Shown here: positions 6,156 to 15,152 of the stretch, piece after piece
Layout: every line of letters begins with the position of its first letter
How positions within the stretch are numbered: position 1 is the stretch's first letter
Assembly (NCBI RefSeq): GCF_016862635.1
Contig: NZ_BONI01000078.1
Coordinates: forward strand, 1 to 44,602
Source of the DNA: Catellatospora coxensis
Lineage (GTDB): Bacteria; Actinomycetota; Actinomycetes; Mycobacteriales; Micromonosporaceae
Direction of reading: 5' to 3'
DNA: 44,602 nt
Notes under the pieces: generated by a model
Database searches by the model: none
What the model saw: only the letters and a program-made list of their open reading frames with translations
Told to the model about the DNA's origin: nothing
Position numbers and translations under genes: made by a program

Positions 6156-8711
6156 GTGACCGGTACGCGCAATCTCTCCCAGACCGAGGCCGCAGACAGG
6201 GCCCGGCTGCTGGACGTCAACTCGTATGACATCTCGCTGGACCTGACCGACGGGGCCGGCAACCCCGGCGACGGCACCTTCCGCAGCGTGACCACGGTGA
6301 AGTTCACCGCCACGCAACCGGGTGCGGGCACCTTCATCGAGGTCGCCGCGAGCAAGGTCCTGCGGGCCGAGCTGAACGGCGCCGCGCTGGACACCAGCGC
6401 CTGGACCGCCGAGACCGGCCTGGTGCTGCCGCAGCTCGCCGAGCAGAACACGCTCGTCGTCGAGGCCGACTTCCCGTTCTCGCAGCAGGGGCAGGGCCTG
6501 CACCGCGCGGTCGACCCCGCGGACAAGGAGGTCTACCTCTACAGCCAGTTCGAGACCGCGGACGCCCAGAAGGTCTTCGCCTGCTTCGACCAGCCCGACC
6601 TGAAGTCGGTCTACACCTGGCACGCCGTGGTGCCCAAGCACTGGAAGGTCGTCTCCAACGCGCCGATCGGCTCGGTCACCACCGAGGGCTTCGGCAAGAC
6701 GGTCCACTTCGAGCAGTCGGCCCGCATGTCGACGTACGTGACCGCGCTGTGCGCCGGGCCGTACCACGAGGAGCGCACCACGCACGACGGCATCGACATG
6801 GGCGTGTACTGCCGCGCCTCGATGGCCGAGCACCTCGAGGCCGACGAGCTGTTCGAGATCACCAAGCAGGGCTTCGACTTCTTCCAGACCCAGTTCGGCG
6901 TGCGCTACCCGCTGCCGAAGTACGACCAGCTGTGGGTGCCCGAGTTCAACGCGGGCGCGATGGAGAACTTCGGCTGCGTCACCCACGCCGACGCGTCGTA
7001 CATCTTCCGCAGCGAGGTCACCGACTTCGAGCGCGAGCAGCGCGCCAACACGATCCTGCACGAACTGGCCCACATGTGGTTCGGCGACCTGGTCACCATG
7101 CGCTGGTGGGACGACCTGTGGCTGAACGAGTCGTTCGCCGAGTGGGCGTCGCACTGGTGCAACGCCGAGGCGACCCGCTTCTCCGACGCCTGGACCACGT
7201 TCCTGTCGCTGCGCAAGAACTGGGGCTACGGCCAGGACCAGCTGTCCAGCACCCACCCGGTCTACTGCGACATGCCCGACGTGGACGCGGTCGAGGTCAA
7301 CTTCGACGGCATCACGTACGCCAAGGGCGCCAGCGTGATCAAGCAGCTCGTGGCGTACGTCGGCATCGACGCGTTCGTCACCGGCCTGCGCTCGTACTTC
7401 AAGCAGCACGCCTGGGGCAACGCCACGTTCGGCGACCTGCTCTCGGCGCTGGAGGCCGCGTCCGGCCGCGAGCTGCGCGACTTCGCCGCCGCGTGGCTGG
7501 AGACCGCCCAGGTCAACACGCTGCGCCCGGTCGTGGAGATCGCCAAGGACGGCACCTACCGGCAGGTGACCGTGGTGCAGACCGCGCCGGAGAGCCACCC
7601 GACGCTGCGCCCGCACCACCTCGCCGTCGGCCTGTACGACCTGGTGGACGGCAGCCTGGTGCGCCGCGAGCGGATCGAGACCGACGTCGCGGGCGCGGAG
7701 ACGGTGCTGGCCGAGCTGGCCGGCAAGAAGGCAGCCGACGTGCTGCTGCTCAACGACGACGACCTCACCTACACCAAGCTGCGCCTCGACGAGCGCTCGC
7801 TGGCGACCGTGGTCGGCAACCTGAGCGGCTTCGACTCGTCGCTGGCCCGCGCGCTGTGCTGGGCCGCCGCGTGGGACATGGTCCGCGACGCGGAGATGCC
7901 CGCCCGCGACTACGTCGCCCTGGTCACCAACGCGCTGCCGGGCGAGCGGGACATCAACCTCGTCACCGCCACGCTGCGGCAGGTCCAGCTGGTGCTCACC
8001 CAGTACGCCGACCCGGCCTGGGCGCCTACCGGCTGGGCGAAGCTGGCCGACACCGCCAAGGCGGCGCTGGCCGTCGCCGAGCCCGGCAGCGGCTTCCAGC
8101 TCGCCTGGTCGCGGGCCTACATCAGCGCCGCCCGCGGCAGCGCCGACCTGGCAGTGCTGCAGGGCTGGCTGACCGGCACCGGGGTGCCCGAGGGCATCAC
8201 CATCGCCGGCGAGCTGCGCTGGCAGCTGGTGCAGTGCCTGGTGGCCAACGGCGGCGTCGACCCGTCGGTCATCCAGGCCGAGCACGACGCCGACCGCACC
8301 GCCTCCGGCGACATCGGCGCGGCCCTCGCGTACGCGCTGATCCCGACGCCGGAGAACAAGGCCGCGGTGTGGACCGAGCTGACCGGCCCGACGGCGCTGG
8401 CCAACTGGCGCAACCGGGCGCTGATCCAGGGCTTCCAGCACCCGGCCCAGACGGAGCTGACCGCGCCGTACACGCCGCGTTTCTTCGCCGAGGTCGCGGG
8501 CGTCTGGGCGGCCCGGGACAGCGAGCCCGCCCAGGAGTTCACGGTGCTGGCCTACCCGGTGCTCGACGTGTCGCCGCAGACGGTGTCGGCGGCCGAAGCG
8601 TGGCTGGCCGAGGAGGGCCACCCGGCCCCGCTGCGCCGCCTCATGGCCGAGGGCAACGACCGGGTGCTGCGCGCCCTCAAGGCCCGCGCCAAGGACGCCG
8701 CCTCATCCTGA
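6156..8711 (+). CDS. pepN: aminopeptidase N (M1 family zinc metallopeptidase)
   Basis: It removes N-terminal residues from peptides in the cytosol. The 851-residue protein starts at a GTG with AGGAG about ten bases upstream. The M1 exopeptidase motif GAMEN is at 267-271. The zinc site is HELAH at 302-306 plus Glu325 in NESFAEW, and a YAKGASV segment typical of the catalytic domain follows. The C-terminal ~400 residues form the helical ERAP1-like domain. Length and layout match actinobacterial PepN (M. tuberculosis Rv2467). It is transcribed away from the Rv2466c-like gene and ends in a 20-bp perfect hairpin. Confidence 0.96.
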   Translation: MTGTRNLSQTEAADRARLLDVNSYDISLDLTDGAGNPGDGTFRSVTTVKFTATQPGAGTFIEVAASKVLRAELNGAALDTSAWTAETGLVLPQLAEQNTLVVEADFPFSQQGQGLHRAVDPADKEVYLYSQFETADAQKVFACFDQPDLKSVYTWHAVVPKHWKVVSNAPIGSVTTEGFGKTVHFEQSARMSTYVTALCAGPYHEERTTHDGIDMGVYCRASMAEHLEADELFEITKQGFDFFQTQFGVRYPLPKYDQLWVPEFNAGAMENFGCVTHADASYIFRSEVTDFEREQRANTILHELAHMWFGDLVTMRWWDDLWLNESFAEWASHWCNAEATRFSDAWTTFLSLRKNWGYGQDQLSSTHPVYCDMPDVDAVEVNFDGITYAKGASVIKQLVAYVGIDAFVTGLRSYFKQHAWGNATFGDLLSALEAASGRELRDFAAAWLETAQVNTLRPVVEIAKDGTYRQVTVVQTAPESHPTLRPHHLAVGLYDLVDGSLVRRERIETDVAGAETVLAELAGKKAADVLLLNDDDLTYTKLRLDERSLATVVGNLSGFDSSLARALCWAAAWDMVRDAEMPARDYVALVTNALPGERDINLVTATLRQVQLVLTQYADPAWAPTGWAKLADTAKAALAVAEPGSGFQLAWSRAYISAARGSADLAVLQGWLTGTGVPEGITIAGELRWQLVQCLVANGGVDPSVIQAEHDADRTASGDIGAALAYALIPTPENKAAVWTELTGPTALANWRNRALIQGFQHPAQTELTAPYTPRFFAEVAGVWAARDSEPAQEFTVLAYPVLDVSPQTVSAAEAWLAEEGHPAPLRRLMAEGNDRVLRALKARAKDAASS

Positions 8712-8717
8712 GCAGGT

Positions 8718-8760
8718 ATGCGAGAAGGGCCGGACGCGACGCGTCCGGCCCTTCTCGCAT
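8718..8760. terminator. bidirectional terminator between convergent genes
   Basis: ATGCGAGAAGGGCCGGACGC (8718-8737) pairs perfectly with 8741-8760 across a three-base loop. It lies between the convergent pepN and DUF5130 genes and can serve both. Confidence 0.7.
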
Positions 8761-8770
8761 GACACTCAGG

Positions 8771-9178
8771 TCACAGGTTGTGCTTGCCCGCCAGCCCGGT
8801 GAGCTGGGCGAGGCCGCTGACGAGGCCGCCGGCCAGGTCACCGCCGCCGAACGAGGCCGCCATGGACAGCGCGGCCAGCTTGCAGTCGCGGTCCGACAGG
8901 CGCTTGCGGGCCTGCGAACCGGTCACGATCTCCAGCTGGCGCCGGGCCGGGTCGACGGCGATGAGCACCGACTCCGCCGGGTGGGCCAGCCGGGCGTGCA
9001 GCCGCTCGGCGCCCTCGCGCATCGGCTCCTCGACCTCCCCGACGTACGTGCTGAAGGTCAGGCCCGAGTTCTCGTCGGCCTTGCGCAGCGCGTCGTCGAG
9101 CCGCAGCAGCTGACGGGTCGTGAACGGCCCGTCGAGCACCGCCGTGCTGGACACGGCGTAGTGGTCACCAGCGGTCAC
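8771..9178 (-). CDS. DUF5130 family protein
   Basis: 135 residues. The N-terminal 100 (VSSTAVLDGPFTTRQLLRLDDALRKADENSG) resemble the TPM-like fold seen in actinobacterial DUF5130 proteins, with the strand VLIAVDPARRQLEIVTG and helix CKLAALSMAASF. The C-terminus is a Gly-rich hydrophobic tail (GGGDLAGGLVSGLAQLTGLAG) that may touch the membrane. It overlaps the end of the ctaJ-like gene by 14 bases, so the two are translationally linked. From memory its M. tuberculosis counterpart is Rv2468c. Biochemical role unknown; co-location with a cytochrome oxidase subunit suggests an envelope or respiratory link (inference). Confidence 0.65.
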   Translation of the reverse strand: MTAGDHYAVSSTAVLDGPFTTRQLLRLDDALRKADENSGLTFSTYVGEVEEPMREGAERLHARLAHPAESVLIAVDPARRQLEIVTGSQARKRLSDRDCKLAALSMAASFGGGDLAGGLVSGLAQLTGLAGKHNL

Positions 9179-9452
9179 TTGCGCCTCCTGTCACGTCCAC
9201 GACCGGCGCGATGTCGCCGGCCGCGGTCAGCTCCGCGCGAGCGGCGGCGTCCAGGGCCGCGTGCTGCGCCTCCGGTCCGTCCGATTCGGGCCGGGCGAGG
9301 AACCACACCGGCGCGAACTCGTACGGCCGGCCGGGCCGGTACCGCTTGGCGTTGCGGCCGCCGGCCGCATAGACCAATGCAAAGATGATCGCGATCACCG
9401 CGAGCGGGATGCCCGCGTAGATCAGCAGATCGGATAGATCTGGCGTGGACAC
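9165..9452 (-). CDS. small membrane protein, CtaJ-like cytochrome aa3 oxidase subunit
   Basis: 95 residues with one N-terminal membrane helix (LLIYAGIPLAVIAIIFALVYAAGG), then the cytosolic signature KRYRPGRPYEFAPVWFLARP. That RPG.P.E..PVWF pattern is what I recall for CtaJ, an actinobacterial accessory subunit found in the mycobacterial bcc-aa3 supercomplex. The mycobacterial gene lies near pepN and glbO, which matches this position. The assignment rests on motif memory and synteny and is moderate. The gene overlaps the DUF5130 gene downstream. In this genome it is the last gene of the conserved block before the kynurenine operon interrupts it. Confidence 0.55.
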   Translation of the reverse strand: MSTPDLSDLLIYAGIPLAVIAIIFALVYAAGGRNAKRYRPGRPYEFAPVWFLARPESDGPEAQHAALDAAARAELTAAGDIAPVVDVTGGASDRW

Positions 9453-9540
9453 CGTGAAGCCCCCCGGCTCAGTCCGAATGAACGTCTCAACGCTAGCGGA
9501 GCGGACCCGGCCACCTGCTCAGGGGTGGTCGCGTGCCGCC

Positions 9541-10281
9541 TCAGTCACCCAGCCGCGACAGCTCGGCCAGCACCGTCGGCCAGGCCGCCGACAGCGGGTC
9601 GATGACCGCGAAGTGCGCCGCGCCGGGCACTGCGACGAGCCTGCTGCCGGGCTGCCCGACGGCGTACGACTCGGCCACGGTGATCGGCACGATCTCGTCC
9701 GACACCCCGTGGACCAGCACCGTCGGCCCCGGCGGGGCGGGCAGCCGGACCGGGTCGAGATCCTCGCGGGTCGATGCGTCCGCACCCAGGAAATCGACGA
9801 CCGCGCCGCCGTCGAGTTCCAGCCGCTGCGCCAGCCGCAGGTCCGCGACCGGTGCCAGGGCCAGCGTACCGGCCTGCTGCGGCGCCGGGGCCGCGATCGC
9901 TGCCCACAGCACCAGGTGACCGCCGGCCGAGTGCCCGACGGTGACCACCCTTCCGTCATGTCCGCCCAGCTCACCGGGCACGACGGCGAGCGCCTCGGTG
10001 ACGTCGCGCACAGTCGCGTCCGGGTCGCCGGGCACGCGGCGGTACTCGATCGATGCCACGGTCCAGCCCGCGTCGCGGATCGCGGCCGCCATCGGGTGGG
10101 TGTGGGCACGGTCATACTCCGGCCGCCAGAAACCGCCGTGCACGATCACGACCAGCGGCCGGCGCGCGGCACGGGCGTCGCCGCGCCAGCCGTCGGCGAC
10201 GTGCTCGACCCGCGGCCCGTAGCGCAGCGCGAGATCGGGCGCAGCCGCCTCGCGGGTGAGCACCGAACGGTCCTCGGTCAT
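9541..10281 (-). CDS. kynurenine formamidase, alpha/beta-hydrolase type
   Basis: It hydrolyses N-formylkynurenine to kynurenine and formate, the second step of tryptophan breakdown. The 246-residue alpha/beta hydrolase has the oxyanion-hole motif HGGFW (48-52), typical of eukaryotic AFMID/BNA7 formamidases, and nucleophile Ser118 in GHSAGG. The likely acid is in HGVSDEIVP and the likely His in PGAAHFAVID. It is not the metal-dependent KynB cyclase-fold enzyme of Pseudomonas. It is the last gene of the operon. Its ATG overlaps the stop of a 20-codon micro-ORF (ATGA), and GAGGGG upstream can act as ribosome site. Substrate is inferred from the operon. Confidence 0.82.
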   Translation of the reverse strand: MTEDRSVLTREAAAPDLALRYGPRVEHVADGWRGDARAARRPLVVIVHGGFWRPEYDRAHTHPMAAAIRDAGWTVASIEYRRVPGDPDATVRDVTEALAVVPGELGGHDGRVVTVGHSAGGHLVLWAAIAAPAPQQAGTLALAPVADLRLAQRLELDGGAVVDFLGADASTREDLDPVRLPAPPGPTVLVHGVSDEIVPITVAESYAVGQPGSRLVAVPGAAHFAVIDPLSAAWPTVLAELSRLGD

Positions 10282-10340
10282 GCCCGCCCCTCGCGCCGCG
10301 CCCGGCCGGACTGCGCGGTTCGCGCGCCGCGCCCGCTCAT
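10278..10340 (-). CDS. micro-ORF linker A (20 codons) between ACMSD and formamidase
   Basis: The ATG (10340) overlaps the stop of the decarboxylase gene as ATGA, and its stop overlaps the ATG of the formamidase gene as ATGA, so it fills the gap exactly. The peptide is MSGRGARTAQSGRARREGRA, very basic. Its last 22 bases resemble those of two other linkers in this operon (13006, 18873) and of the kynU end (18944). In each of these the last codons encode R-x-x-x-K/R-A-stop and carry a purine-rich ribosome site for the next gene. Whether the peptide has a role or only couples translation is unknown. Confidence 0.5.
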   Translation of the reverse strand: MSGRGARTAQSGRARREGRA

Positions 10341-11341
10341 GCCGCCCGCCCCAGGAAGGCCAGCGCGTTGCCGCCGAGCAGTTTGGCGCGCTGGGTGTCG
10401 GTGAGGAAGTCGGACTTGCGGACCACCGCGCCGACCGGGCGCTCGCCCAGCGGGTACGGGTAGTCGCTGCCCAGCAGCACCCGGTCCTCGCCCATCGTGT
10501 CCACCAGCAGCCGCAGCGCGGACGGGTCGAACACGACCGTGTCGACGGAGAAGCGGTGCGTGTAGTGGCTCGGCGGCAGCGCGGACTGGCCGCGCACCAC
10601 GTCGCCGCGCCGGTGCCAGGCGTTGTCGGCCCGGCCCAGCCAGAACGGGAAGCTGCCGCCGCCGTGCGCGAAGCACAGCCGCAGCGACTCGGGAACCTGG
10701 TCGAACACCCCGCCGAGGATCATCGACAGCACCGACAGGTGGGTCTCGGCGGGCATGCCGGTGAGCCAGCGGGCCATCCACCGGTCCAGGCGCGGCCCGG
10801 TAGGCATGTCCCACGGGTGTACGAACACCGGTGCCCCGACCTGCGCGCAGTGCTGCAGGAACTGGACGATGCCGGCGTCGTCGAGGTCGCGGTCGCCGAC
10901 GTGGTTGCCGATCTCGACCCCGACGTGCCCGTTGGCCAGGCACCGGTCCAGCTCGGCGCAGGCCAGGTCTGGGTCCTGCAGCGGCACCTGGCAGAACGGC
11001 ACCAGCCGGTCTCCCCCGTCCGCGCAGACCGTCAGCGCCAGGTCGTTGAAGATCCGGGCGACCTTCATCGCCTGGTCGGCCGGGCGCTCGTACGAGAAGA
11101 ACACCGGCGTCGGCGAGACGACCTGGACGTCCACGCCGTCGTCGGCCATGTCGGACAGCCGGGTCGGCGCGTCCCAGCACTGCGCGCCGATGGGCCGGAA
11201 CTCCGTCTCCCCGATCATGATCATCGCGGCGCGCTCGGAGTCAACCCGCAGCCAGGGCCAGCCGTCGCCGCCGCACGCGCTCGACAGCTCCGGCCAGCCC
11301 TGCGGCACGACGTGGGTGTGCACGTCGACGACGGGGAACAT
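10337..11341 (-). CDS. nbaD: 2-amino-3-carboxymuconate-6-semialdehyde decarboxylase
   Basis: It decarboxylates ACMS to 2-aminomuconate semialdehyde and so diverts carbon from quinolinate/NAD into breakdown. The 334-residue protein starts [13 protein letters not shown] at an ATG that shares one base with the upstream stop (TGATG). A longer frame reading through from the dioxygenase region is a shadow. It is an amidohydrolase-superfamily enzyme: zinc ligands His8 and His10, a later FVHPWD histidine, FAHGGG and the acid in GSDYPYP are all visible. Length and motifs match bacterial ACMSD/NbaD. The stop overlaps micro-ORF A. Confidence 0.93.
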   Translation of the reverse strand: MFPVVDVHTHVVPQGWPELSSACGGDGWPWLRVDSERAAMIMIGETEFRPIGAQCWDAPTRLSDMADDGVDVQVVSPTPVFFSYERPADQAMKVARIFNDLALTVCADGGDRLVPFCQVPLQDPDLACAELDRCLANGHVGVEIGNHVGDRDLDDAGIVQFLQHCAQVGAPVFVHPWDMPTGPRLDRWMARWLTGMPAETHLSVLSMILGGVFDQVPESLRLCFAHGGGSFPFWLGRADNAWHRRGDVVRGQSALPPSHYTHRFSVDTVVFDPSALRLLVDTMGEDRVLLGSDYPYPLGERPVGAVVRKSDFLTDTQRAKLLGGNALAFLGRAA

Positions 11342-11862
11342 CAGCCCTTCCCAGGGTGCAGCGTGCCGCAGTTGCCGCAGGTGCGGGCCTGCTCGCTGTC
11401 GTAGAACGCGGTGAACACCGGCGGCAGGTCGGCGACGATGTCGCGCACCTGCAGCTCCACCTCGTGCACGATCTCCTGGCAGTTCGGGCAGTACCAGCGG
11501 AACTTCTCCAGCGTGCCCTCCTCGCGGACCCGCTCCATGACCAGGCCGATCGAGCCGGCCTCGCGCTGCGGCGAGTGCGGGGTGAGCCGGGGCAGCATCC
11601 ACATGTGCCCCTCCGGCACCGTGATCGTCCGCGGGCCGTCCGGCGTCATCACGTTGATCCGCAGGGTGCCCTTGATCTGGTAGAAGAACTCCTCGTACGG
11701 GTCCACGTGGAAGTCGGTGCGCTGGTTCGGGCCGCCGACCACCATCACGATGAAGTCGTCGCCGGTGGGGAACATCTGCTTGTTGCCGACCGGCGGCTTG
11801 AGCAGGTGCTGGTTCTCCTCGATCCAGCCGGGGAAGCTCACCGGCTCGGAAATCTCCGTCAC
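11341..11862 (-). CDS. nbaC: 3-hydroxyanthranilate 3,4-dioxygenase
   Basis: A non-haem Fe(II) cupin enzyme that opens the ring of 3-hydroxyanthranilate to ACMS. The 173-residue protein has predicted iron ligands His52 ([10 protein letters not shown]), Glu58 and His96 (RLTPHSPQR), each one residue off the Cupriavidus enzyme numbering I recall. It also carries the bacterial C-terminal rubredoxin-like metal site, CPNC at 125-128 and CGNC at 162-165. The GTG start has GGAGG six bases upstream and overlaps the deaminase stop (GTGA). All key residues are intact. Confidence 0.95.
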   Translation of the reverse strand: MTEISEPVSFPGWIEENQHLLKPPVGNKQMFPTGDDFIVMVVGGPNQRTDFHVDPYEEFFYQIKGTLRINVMTPDGPRTITVPEGHMWMLPRLTPHSPQREAGSIGLVMERVREEGTLEKFRWYCPNCQEIVHEVELQVRDIVADLPPVFTAFYDSEQARTCGNCGTLHPGKG

Positions 11863-12284
11863 TTCGGTCCTCCATCTGGGAGCAGGGCGACAGCCTGGAT
11901 CTCGATCAGCAGGTGCGGGTGCGGGAGCTGGTGCACCGCGACCGTGGTGCGGGTGGGCCCGGTGGCGTCGAAGAACTCGCCGTACACCTCGTTGTACCCG
12001 CCGAAGTCGTTCATGTTGACCAGATACGTGGTGACCTGGACCAGGTCGGACAGGTCCGCGCCGACCGAGCGCAGGATGTCGCCGATGTTCTCGATCACCG
12101 CCCGGGTCTGCTCGCGGATGTCGAGGCTGGTCGTGCCCATCTCGTCGACCGACGCGCCTGCGATGCTGTTGTCCGGCCGCCGGCTCGACGTGCCGCTCAC
12201 GAACGCGAACCCACCCGCCACCTTCACGTGCGGAAACCGCCCCCGCGGCGTCGCCTTCCCCGCCACCGTCTTCGCCCCGGTCAT
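11859..12284 (-). CDS. nbaF: 2-aminomuconate deaminase, RidA family
   Basis: It converts 2-aminomuconate to 4-oxalocrotonate plus ammonia. The 141-residue protein belongs to the RidA/YjgF family: [12 protein letters not shown], the [30 protein letters not shown] core, and the C-terminal [11 protein letters not shown]. The family alone does not fix the substrate; its position between HAO and the oxalocrotonate decarboxylase, as in the Pseudomonas nba cluster, does. ATGA overlap with the upstream decarboxylase gene and GTGA overlap with the dioxygenase gene imply tight coupling. Confidence 0.87.
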   Translation of the reverse strand: MTGAKTVAGKATPRGRFPHVKVAGGFAFVSGTSSRRPDNSIAGASVDEMGTTSLDIREQTRAVIENIGDILRSVGADLSDLVQVTTYLVNMNDFGGYNEVYGEFFDATGPTRTTVAVHQLPHPHLLIEIQAVALLPDGGPK

Positions 12285-13009
12285 GCCGCCGCCTTCAGCG
12301 ATGCGGTGCCGAGGCCTTCGACGACGGCGCGGACGTGAGCGCCAGGGGTCAGTGGCACGGCGGCGGTGGCGGCGCCGGCGAGGAAGATCCAGCCCGGCTC
12401 CAGGGCGAGGCCATAGCGGGCGGTCAGGGCGCGGCCCTCGGTGAGCGCGCGGCGCGGGTCGCCGAGGATGGCCGCGGTAGAGCCCGCCTGGACGACCTTG
12501 CCGTCGACCTCCAGCAGCACGCCCAGGTTGTCCACGCCCGCCGGGACAGGCTGCCACGGGCCGACCACGAAAGCCGCGCCGGAGGTGTTGTCGGCGACGA
12601 CGTCGGGGTGGGTGAACTGGAAGTCGGCGTACCGTGAGTCGATGATCTCCAGGGCCGGGGCGGCCGCGGCGATGCCGTTCTCGCCGAGCAGGAACGCGAT
12701 CTCCGGCTCGATCCGCGGGTGGATGAAACCGTCCAGGCTGAGCTGCCCGCCGTCGGGCACGGCCATCGCGTCGGTGAGCCGTCCCCAGATCACCTCGTGC
12801 ACGCCGACCTGCGCCATCTTGGCCCGGCTGGTCAGCCCCATCTTGATGCCGACCAGGCGCTGACCCCGGTCGAGGCGGCGCGCGATCAGCGCCTCCTGGA
12901 CGGCGTAGGCGCCGTCGACGTCCAGCTCGTTGGCCAGCGTGAGCTGCGGGATCGCGGTGGCGTTGACCGCCGCGTCGTCCAGCAGCGCGGCCAGTTCGGT
13001 GACAGTCAT
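12281..13009 (-). CDS. nbaG: 4-oxalocrotonate (2-oxo-3-hexenedioate) decarboxylase
   Basis: It decarboxylates 4-oxalocrotonate to 2-hydroxypenta-2,4-dienoate. The 242-residue protein is of the hydratase/decarboxylase (fumarylacetoacetase-like) family. It has [12 protein letters not shown], the metal-binding [10 protein letters not shown], and [12 protein letters not shown] followed by [13 protein letters not shown]. It is a paralogue of the hydratase at 15153. The shorter N-terminus and operon order assign this copy as the decarboxylase, which is inference since the two families are alike. Ribosome site GGAG seven bases before the ATG lies inside micro-ORF B. Confidence 0.82.
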   Translation of the reverse strand: MTVTELAALLDDAAVNATAIPQLTLANELDVDGAYAVQEALIARRLDRGQRLVGIKMGLTSRAKMAQVGVHEVIWGRLTDAMAVPDGGQLSLDGFIHPRIEPEIAFLLGENGIAAAAPALEIIDSRYADFQFTHPDVVADNTSGAAFVVGPWQPVPAGVDNLGVLLEVDGKVVQAGSTAAILGDPRRALTEGRALTARYGLALEPGWIFLAGAATAAVPLTPGAHVRAVVEGLGTASLKAAA

Positions 13010-13068
13010 GCCCGGTCTCCGCTCCGCGCGGCGCGGACCGGCCCGCGCCCGATGGTCTGCTCGTTCAT
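13006..13068 (-). CDS. micro-ORF linker B (20 codons) between aldolase and decarboxylase
   Basis: It begins at an ATG overlapping the aldolase stop (ATGA), preceded by GGGGGAG, and ends at a TGA overlapping the decarboxylase start (ATGA). The peptide is [20 protein letters not shown]. It has the same overlap geometry as linkers A and C and the same type of ending (R-S-G-D-R-A-stop), with the downstream ribosome site inside it. Translation is likely given the strong ribosome site. A function for the peptide itself is not known. Confidence 0.55.
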   Translation of the reverse strand: MNEQTIGRGPVRAARSGDRA

Positions 13069-14114
13069 GCGCTCTCCCCCACCGCGGCGCGCTCGGCGTC
13101 GCGGACCAGGTCCAGGGCGACGTCCACGATCATGTCCTCCTGGCCGCCGACCATGCGGCGGCGGCCCAGCTCGACCAGGATCGAGCGCACGTCCACGCCG
13201 TACTTCGCCGAGGCCCGCTCGGCGTGGCGCAGGAAGCTGGAGTAGACGCCCGCGTACCCGAGCGACAGGGTCTCCCGGTCGACCTGCACCGGCCGGTCCT
13301 GCAGCGGGCGGACGACGTCGTCGGCGGCGTCCATCAGCGCGAACACGTCGCAGCCGTGCTCCCAGCCCATCAGCTCGGCGGTCGCCACGAACACCTCCAG
13401 CGGCGCGTTGCCCGCGCCCGCGCCCATGCCGGCCAGGCTCGCGTCGACGCGCACCGGCACGCCGGGACGGTCGCCGTGCTCGACGGCGACGACGCTGTTG
13501 GCGACGCCGAGTGACAGGTTGTGGTGGGCGTGGATGCCGACCTGGGTGTTCTCGTCCAGCACCTGCCGGTAGGCGTCGACGCGCTCGGCGACGTCGCGCA
13601 TCAGCAGGCGGCCCCCGGAGTCGGTGACGTAGACGCAGTGCGCGCCGTACGACTCCATGAGTTTGGCCTGCTTCGCCAGGCCCGCCGGGTCGTTCATGTG
13701 GGACATCATCAGGAAGCCGGAGACGTCCATGCCGTTGTCGCGCGCCCAGCCGATGTGCTGGGCGGAGATGTCGGCCTCGGTGCAGTGCGTGGCGATGCGC
13801 ACGCTGGTCACGCCGAGGTCGCGGGCGGCCTTCAGGTCGGCGATGGTGCCGATGCCGGGCAGCAGCAGCGTGGTCAGCTTCGACCGGGTCATCACCTCGG
13901 CAGCCGCGGCGATCCACTCGGCGTCGGTGGCCGCGCCGTGGCCGTAGTTGACGCTGGAGCCGGCCAGGCCGTCGCCGTGCGCCACCTCGATCGCGGCCAC
14001 CCCCGCCGCGTCCAGCGCCGCCGCGATCCGCCGCACCTGGTCCACGGTGTATCGGTGCCCGATGGCGTGCATGCCGTCGCGCAGGGTCACGTCCTGTACG
14101 TAGATCTCCGTCAT
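13065..14114 (-). CDS. 4-hydroxy-2-oxovalerate aldolase
   Basis: It splits 4-hydroxy-2-oxovalerate to pyruvate and acetaldehyde. The 349-residue DmpG/BphI-type protein has the HMGL-like motif [11 protein letters not shown] at 7-17, [12 protein letters not shown], the metal-binding [15 protein letters not shown], and the C-terminal communication domain. It overlaps the acetaldehyde dehydrogenase gene as ATGA. In this family the two enzymes form a complex that channels acetaldehyde, which the overlap supports. In the nba nomenclature it corresponds to nbaI. Confidence 0.95.
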   Translation of the reverse strand: MTEIYVQDVTLRDGMHAIGHRYTVDQVRRIAAALDAAGVAAIEVAHGDGLAGSSVNYGHGAATDAEWIAAAAEVMTRSKLTTLLLPGIGTIADLKAARDLGVTSVRIATHCTEADISAQHIGWARDNGMDVSGFLMMSHMNDPAGLAKQAKLMESYGAHCVYVTDSGGRLLMRDVAERVDAYRQVLDENTQVGIHAHHNLSLGVANSVVAVEHGDRPGVPVRVDASLAGMGAGAGNAPLEVFVATAELMGWEHGCDVFALMDAADDVVRPLQDRPVQVDRETLSLGYAGVYSSFLRHAERASAKYGVDVRSILVELGRRRMVGGQEDMIVDVALDLVRDAERAAVGESA

Positions 14115-15037
14115 GCCGCCACCTCCGCGCGCTTGCCGACCAGGCGCTCCGCGGTACGCAGCGCGGCCGAGGTCATGATGTCCAGGTTCCCGGCGTACTC
14201 GGGCAGGTAGTGCCCCGCCCCGGAGACCTCCAGGAACACCGACACCTGCAGCGCCGGCTCGGCGAGCATCGGCACGCTCACCCGGTCGAACTGCACCTTC
14301 TGCTTCAGCCGGTAGCCGGGCACGTAACCCTGCACCTGCTTGACCATGTCCTCGATCGACGACTCGATCGCGGCCCGGTCGGCGTCGGCGTCGGCGCAGA
14401 GGCAGTACACGGTGTCGCGCATGAGCAGCGGCGGCTCGGCCGGGTTCAGCACGATGATCGCCTTGCCGCGTCCCGCGCCGCCGACGACCTCGATGGCCCG
14501 CGCCGTGGTCTCGGTGAACTCGTCGATGTTGGCCCGGGTGCCGGGGCCCGCCGAGCGGGAGGCGATGGACGCGACGATCTCCCCGTACGCCACCGGCGTC
14601 ACCGCGCTGACCGCCGCGACGATCGGCACGGTGGCCTGCCCGCCGCAGGTCACCATGTTCACGTTGGGCTGGTCGAGGTGCTCGTCCAGGTTGACCGTGG
14701 GCACGACGTACGGCCCGATCGCCGCCGGGGTCAGATCGACCACGACCTTGCCGTGCGCCCGCAGCACCTCGGCGTTGCGCCGGTGCGCCCCCGCCGACGT
14801 GGCGTCGAACACCACCTCGACCTCGGCGAACTCCGGCATCGCCACCAGCCCGTCCACGCCCTCGGCGGTCGTCGCCACCCCGAGCCGCGCGGCCCGCGCC
14901 AGCCCGTCCGACTCCGGATCGATCCCGACCATCGCCACCATCCGCAGCGACTCCGACAACCGCAACACCTTGATCATCAGATCGGTCCCGATGTTCCCCG
15001 ACCCGATCACCGCCACCCCGGCCCTCACCACACCCAC
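14111..15037 (-). CDS. acetaldehyde dehydrogenase (acylating)
   Basis: It oxidises acetaldehyde with CoA and NAD to acetyl-CoA, the last step of the route. The 308-residue DmpF/BphJ-type protein shows the NAD motif [14 protein letters not shown] and the catalytic cysteine in [12 protein letters not shown]. Also present are [19 protein letters not shown] and the substrate region [15 protein letters not shown]. The start is a GTG at 15037; a second GTG six bases later is possible. It follows a 115-base gap that carries a palindromic repeat, so it may have its own translation signals. It corresponds to nbaJ. Confidence 0.95.
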   Translation of the reverse strand: MGVVRAGVAVIGSGNIGTDLMIKVLRLSESLRMVAMVGIDPESDGLARAARLGVATTAEGVDGLVAMPEFAEVEVVFDATSAGAHRRNAEVLRAHGKVVVDLTPAAIGPYVVPTVNLDEHLDQPNVNMVTCGGQATVPIVAAVSAVTPVAYGEIVASIASRSAGPGTRANIDEFTETTARAIEVVGGAGRGKAIIVLNPAEPPLLMRDTVYCLCADADADRAAIESSIEDMVKQVQGYVPGYRLKQKVQFDRVSVPMLAEPALQVSVFLEVSGAGHYLPEYAGNLDIMTSAALRTAERLVGKRAEVAA

Positions 15038-15049
15038 CGCTCTTCTTTC

Positions 15050-15114
15050 GCGTTGATCATGAACTTATGGCACGGGTCGGCGGCGTGTCGCGTGAACAAC
15101 TTCATGATCAACGC
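15050..15114. repeat. dispersed palindromic repeat, copy within the kyn operon
   Basis: GCGTTGATCATGAA (15050-15063) is the exact inverse of 15101-15114. Between the arms is a GC-rich loop starting CTTATGGCACGG. The left arm with its extension (TGATCATGAACTTATGGCAC) recurs in the palindrome at 20263-20321. It lies in the gap between the hydratase and acetaldehyde dehydrogenase genes. Confidence 0.7.
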
Positions 15115-15152
15115 TGCTGCCTCGCCACGCCGCGGCCTGCCGGCCATCTGCC

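Noticed and set aside
5988..8621. Long antisense frame over pepN
   Set aside because: Arg/Gly/Val-rich shadow of the well-supported pepN gene.
10337..11875. A single 512-residue frame spanning dioxygenase and ACMSD
   Set aside because: The first 170 residues are an out-of-frame shadow of the dioxygenase gene; ACMSD starts at 11341.
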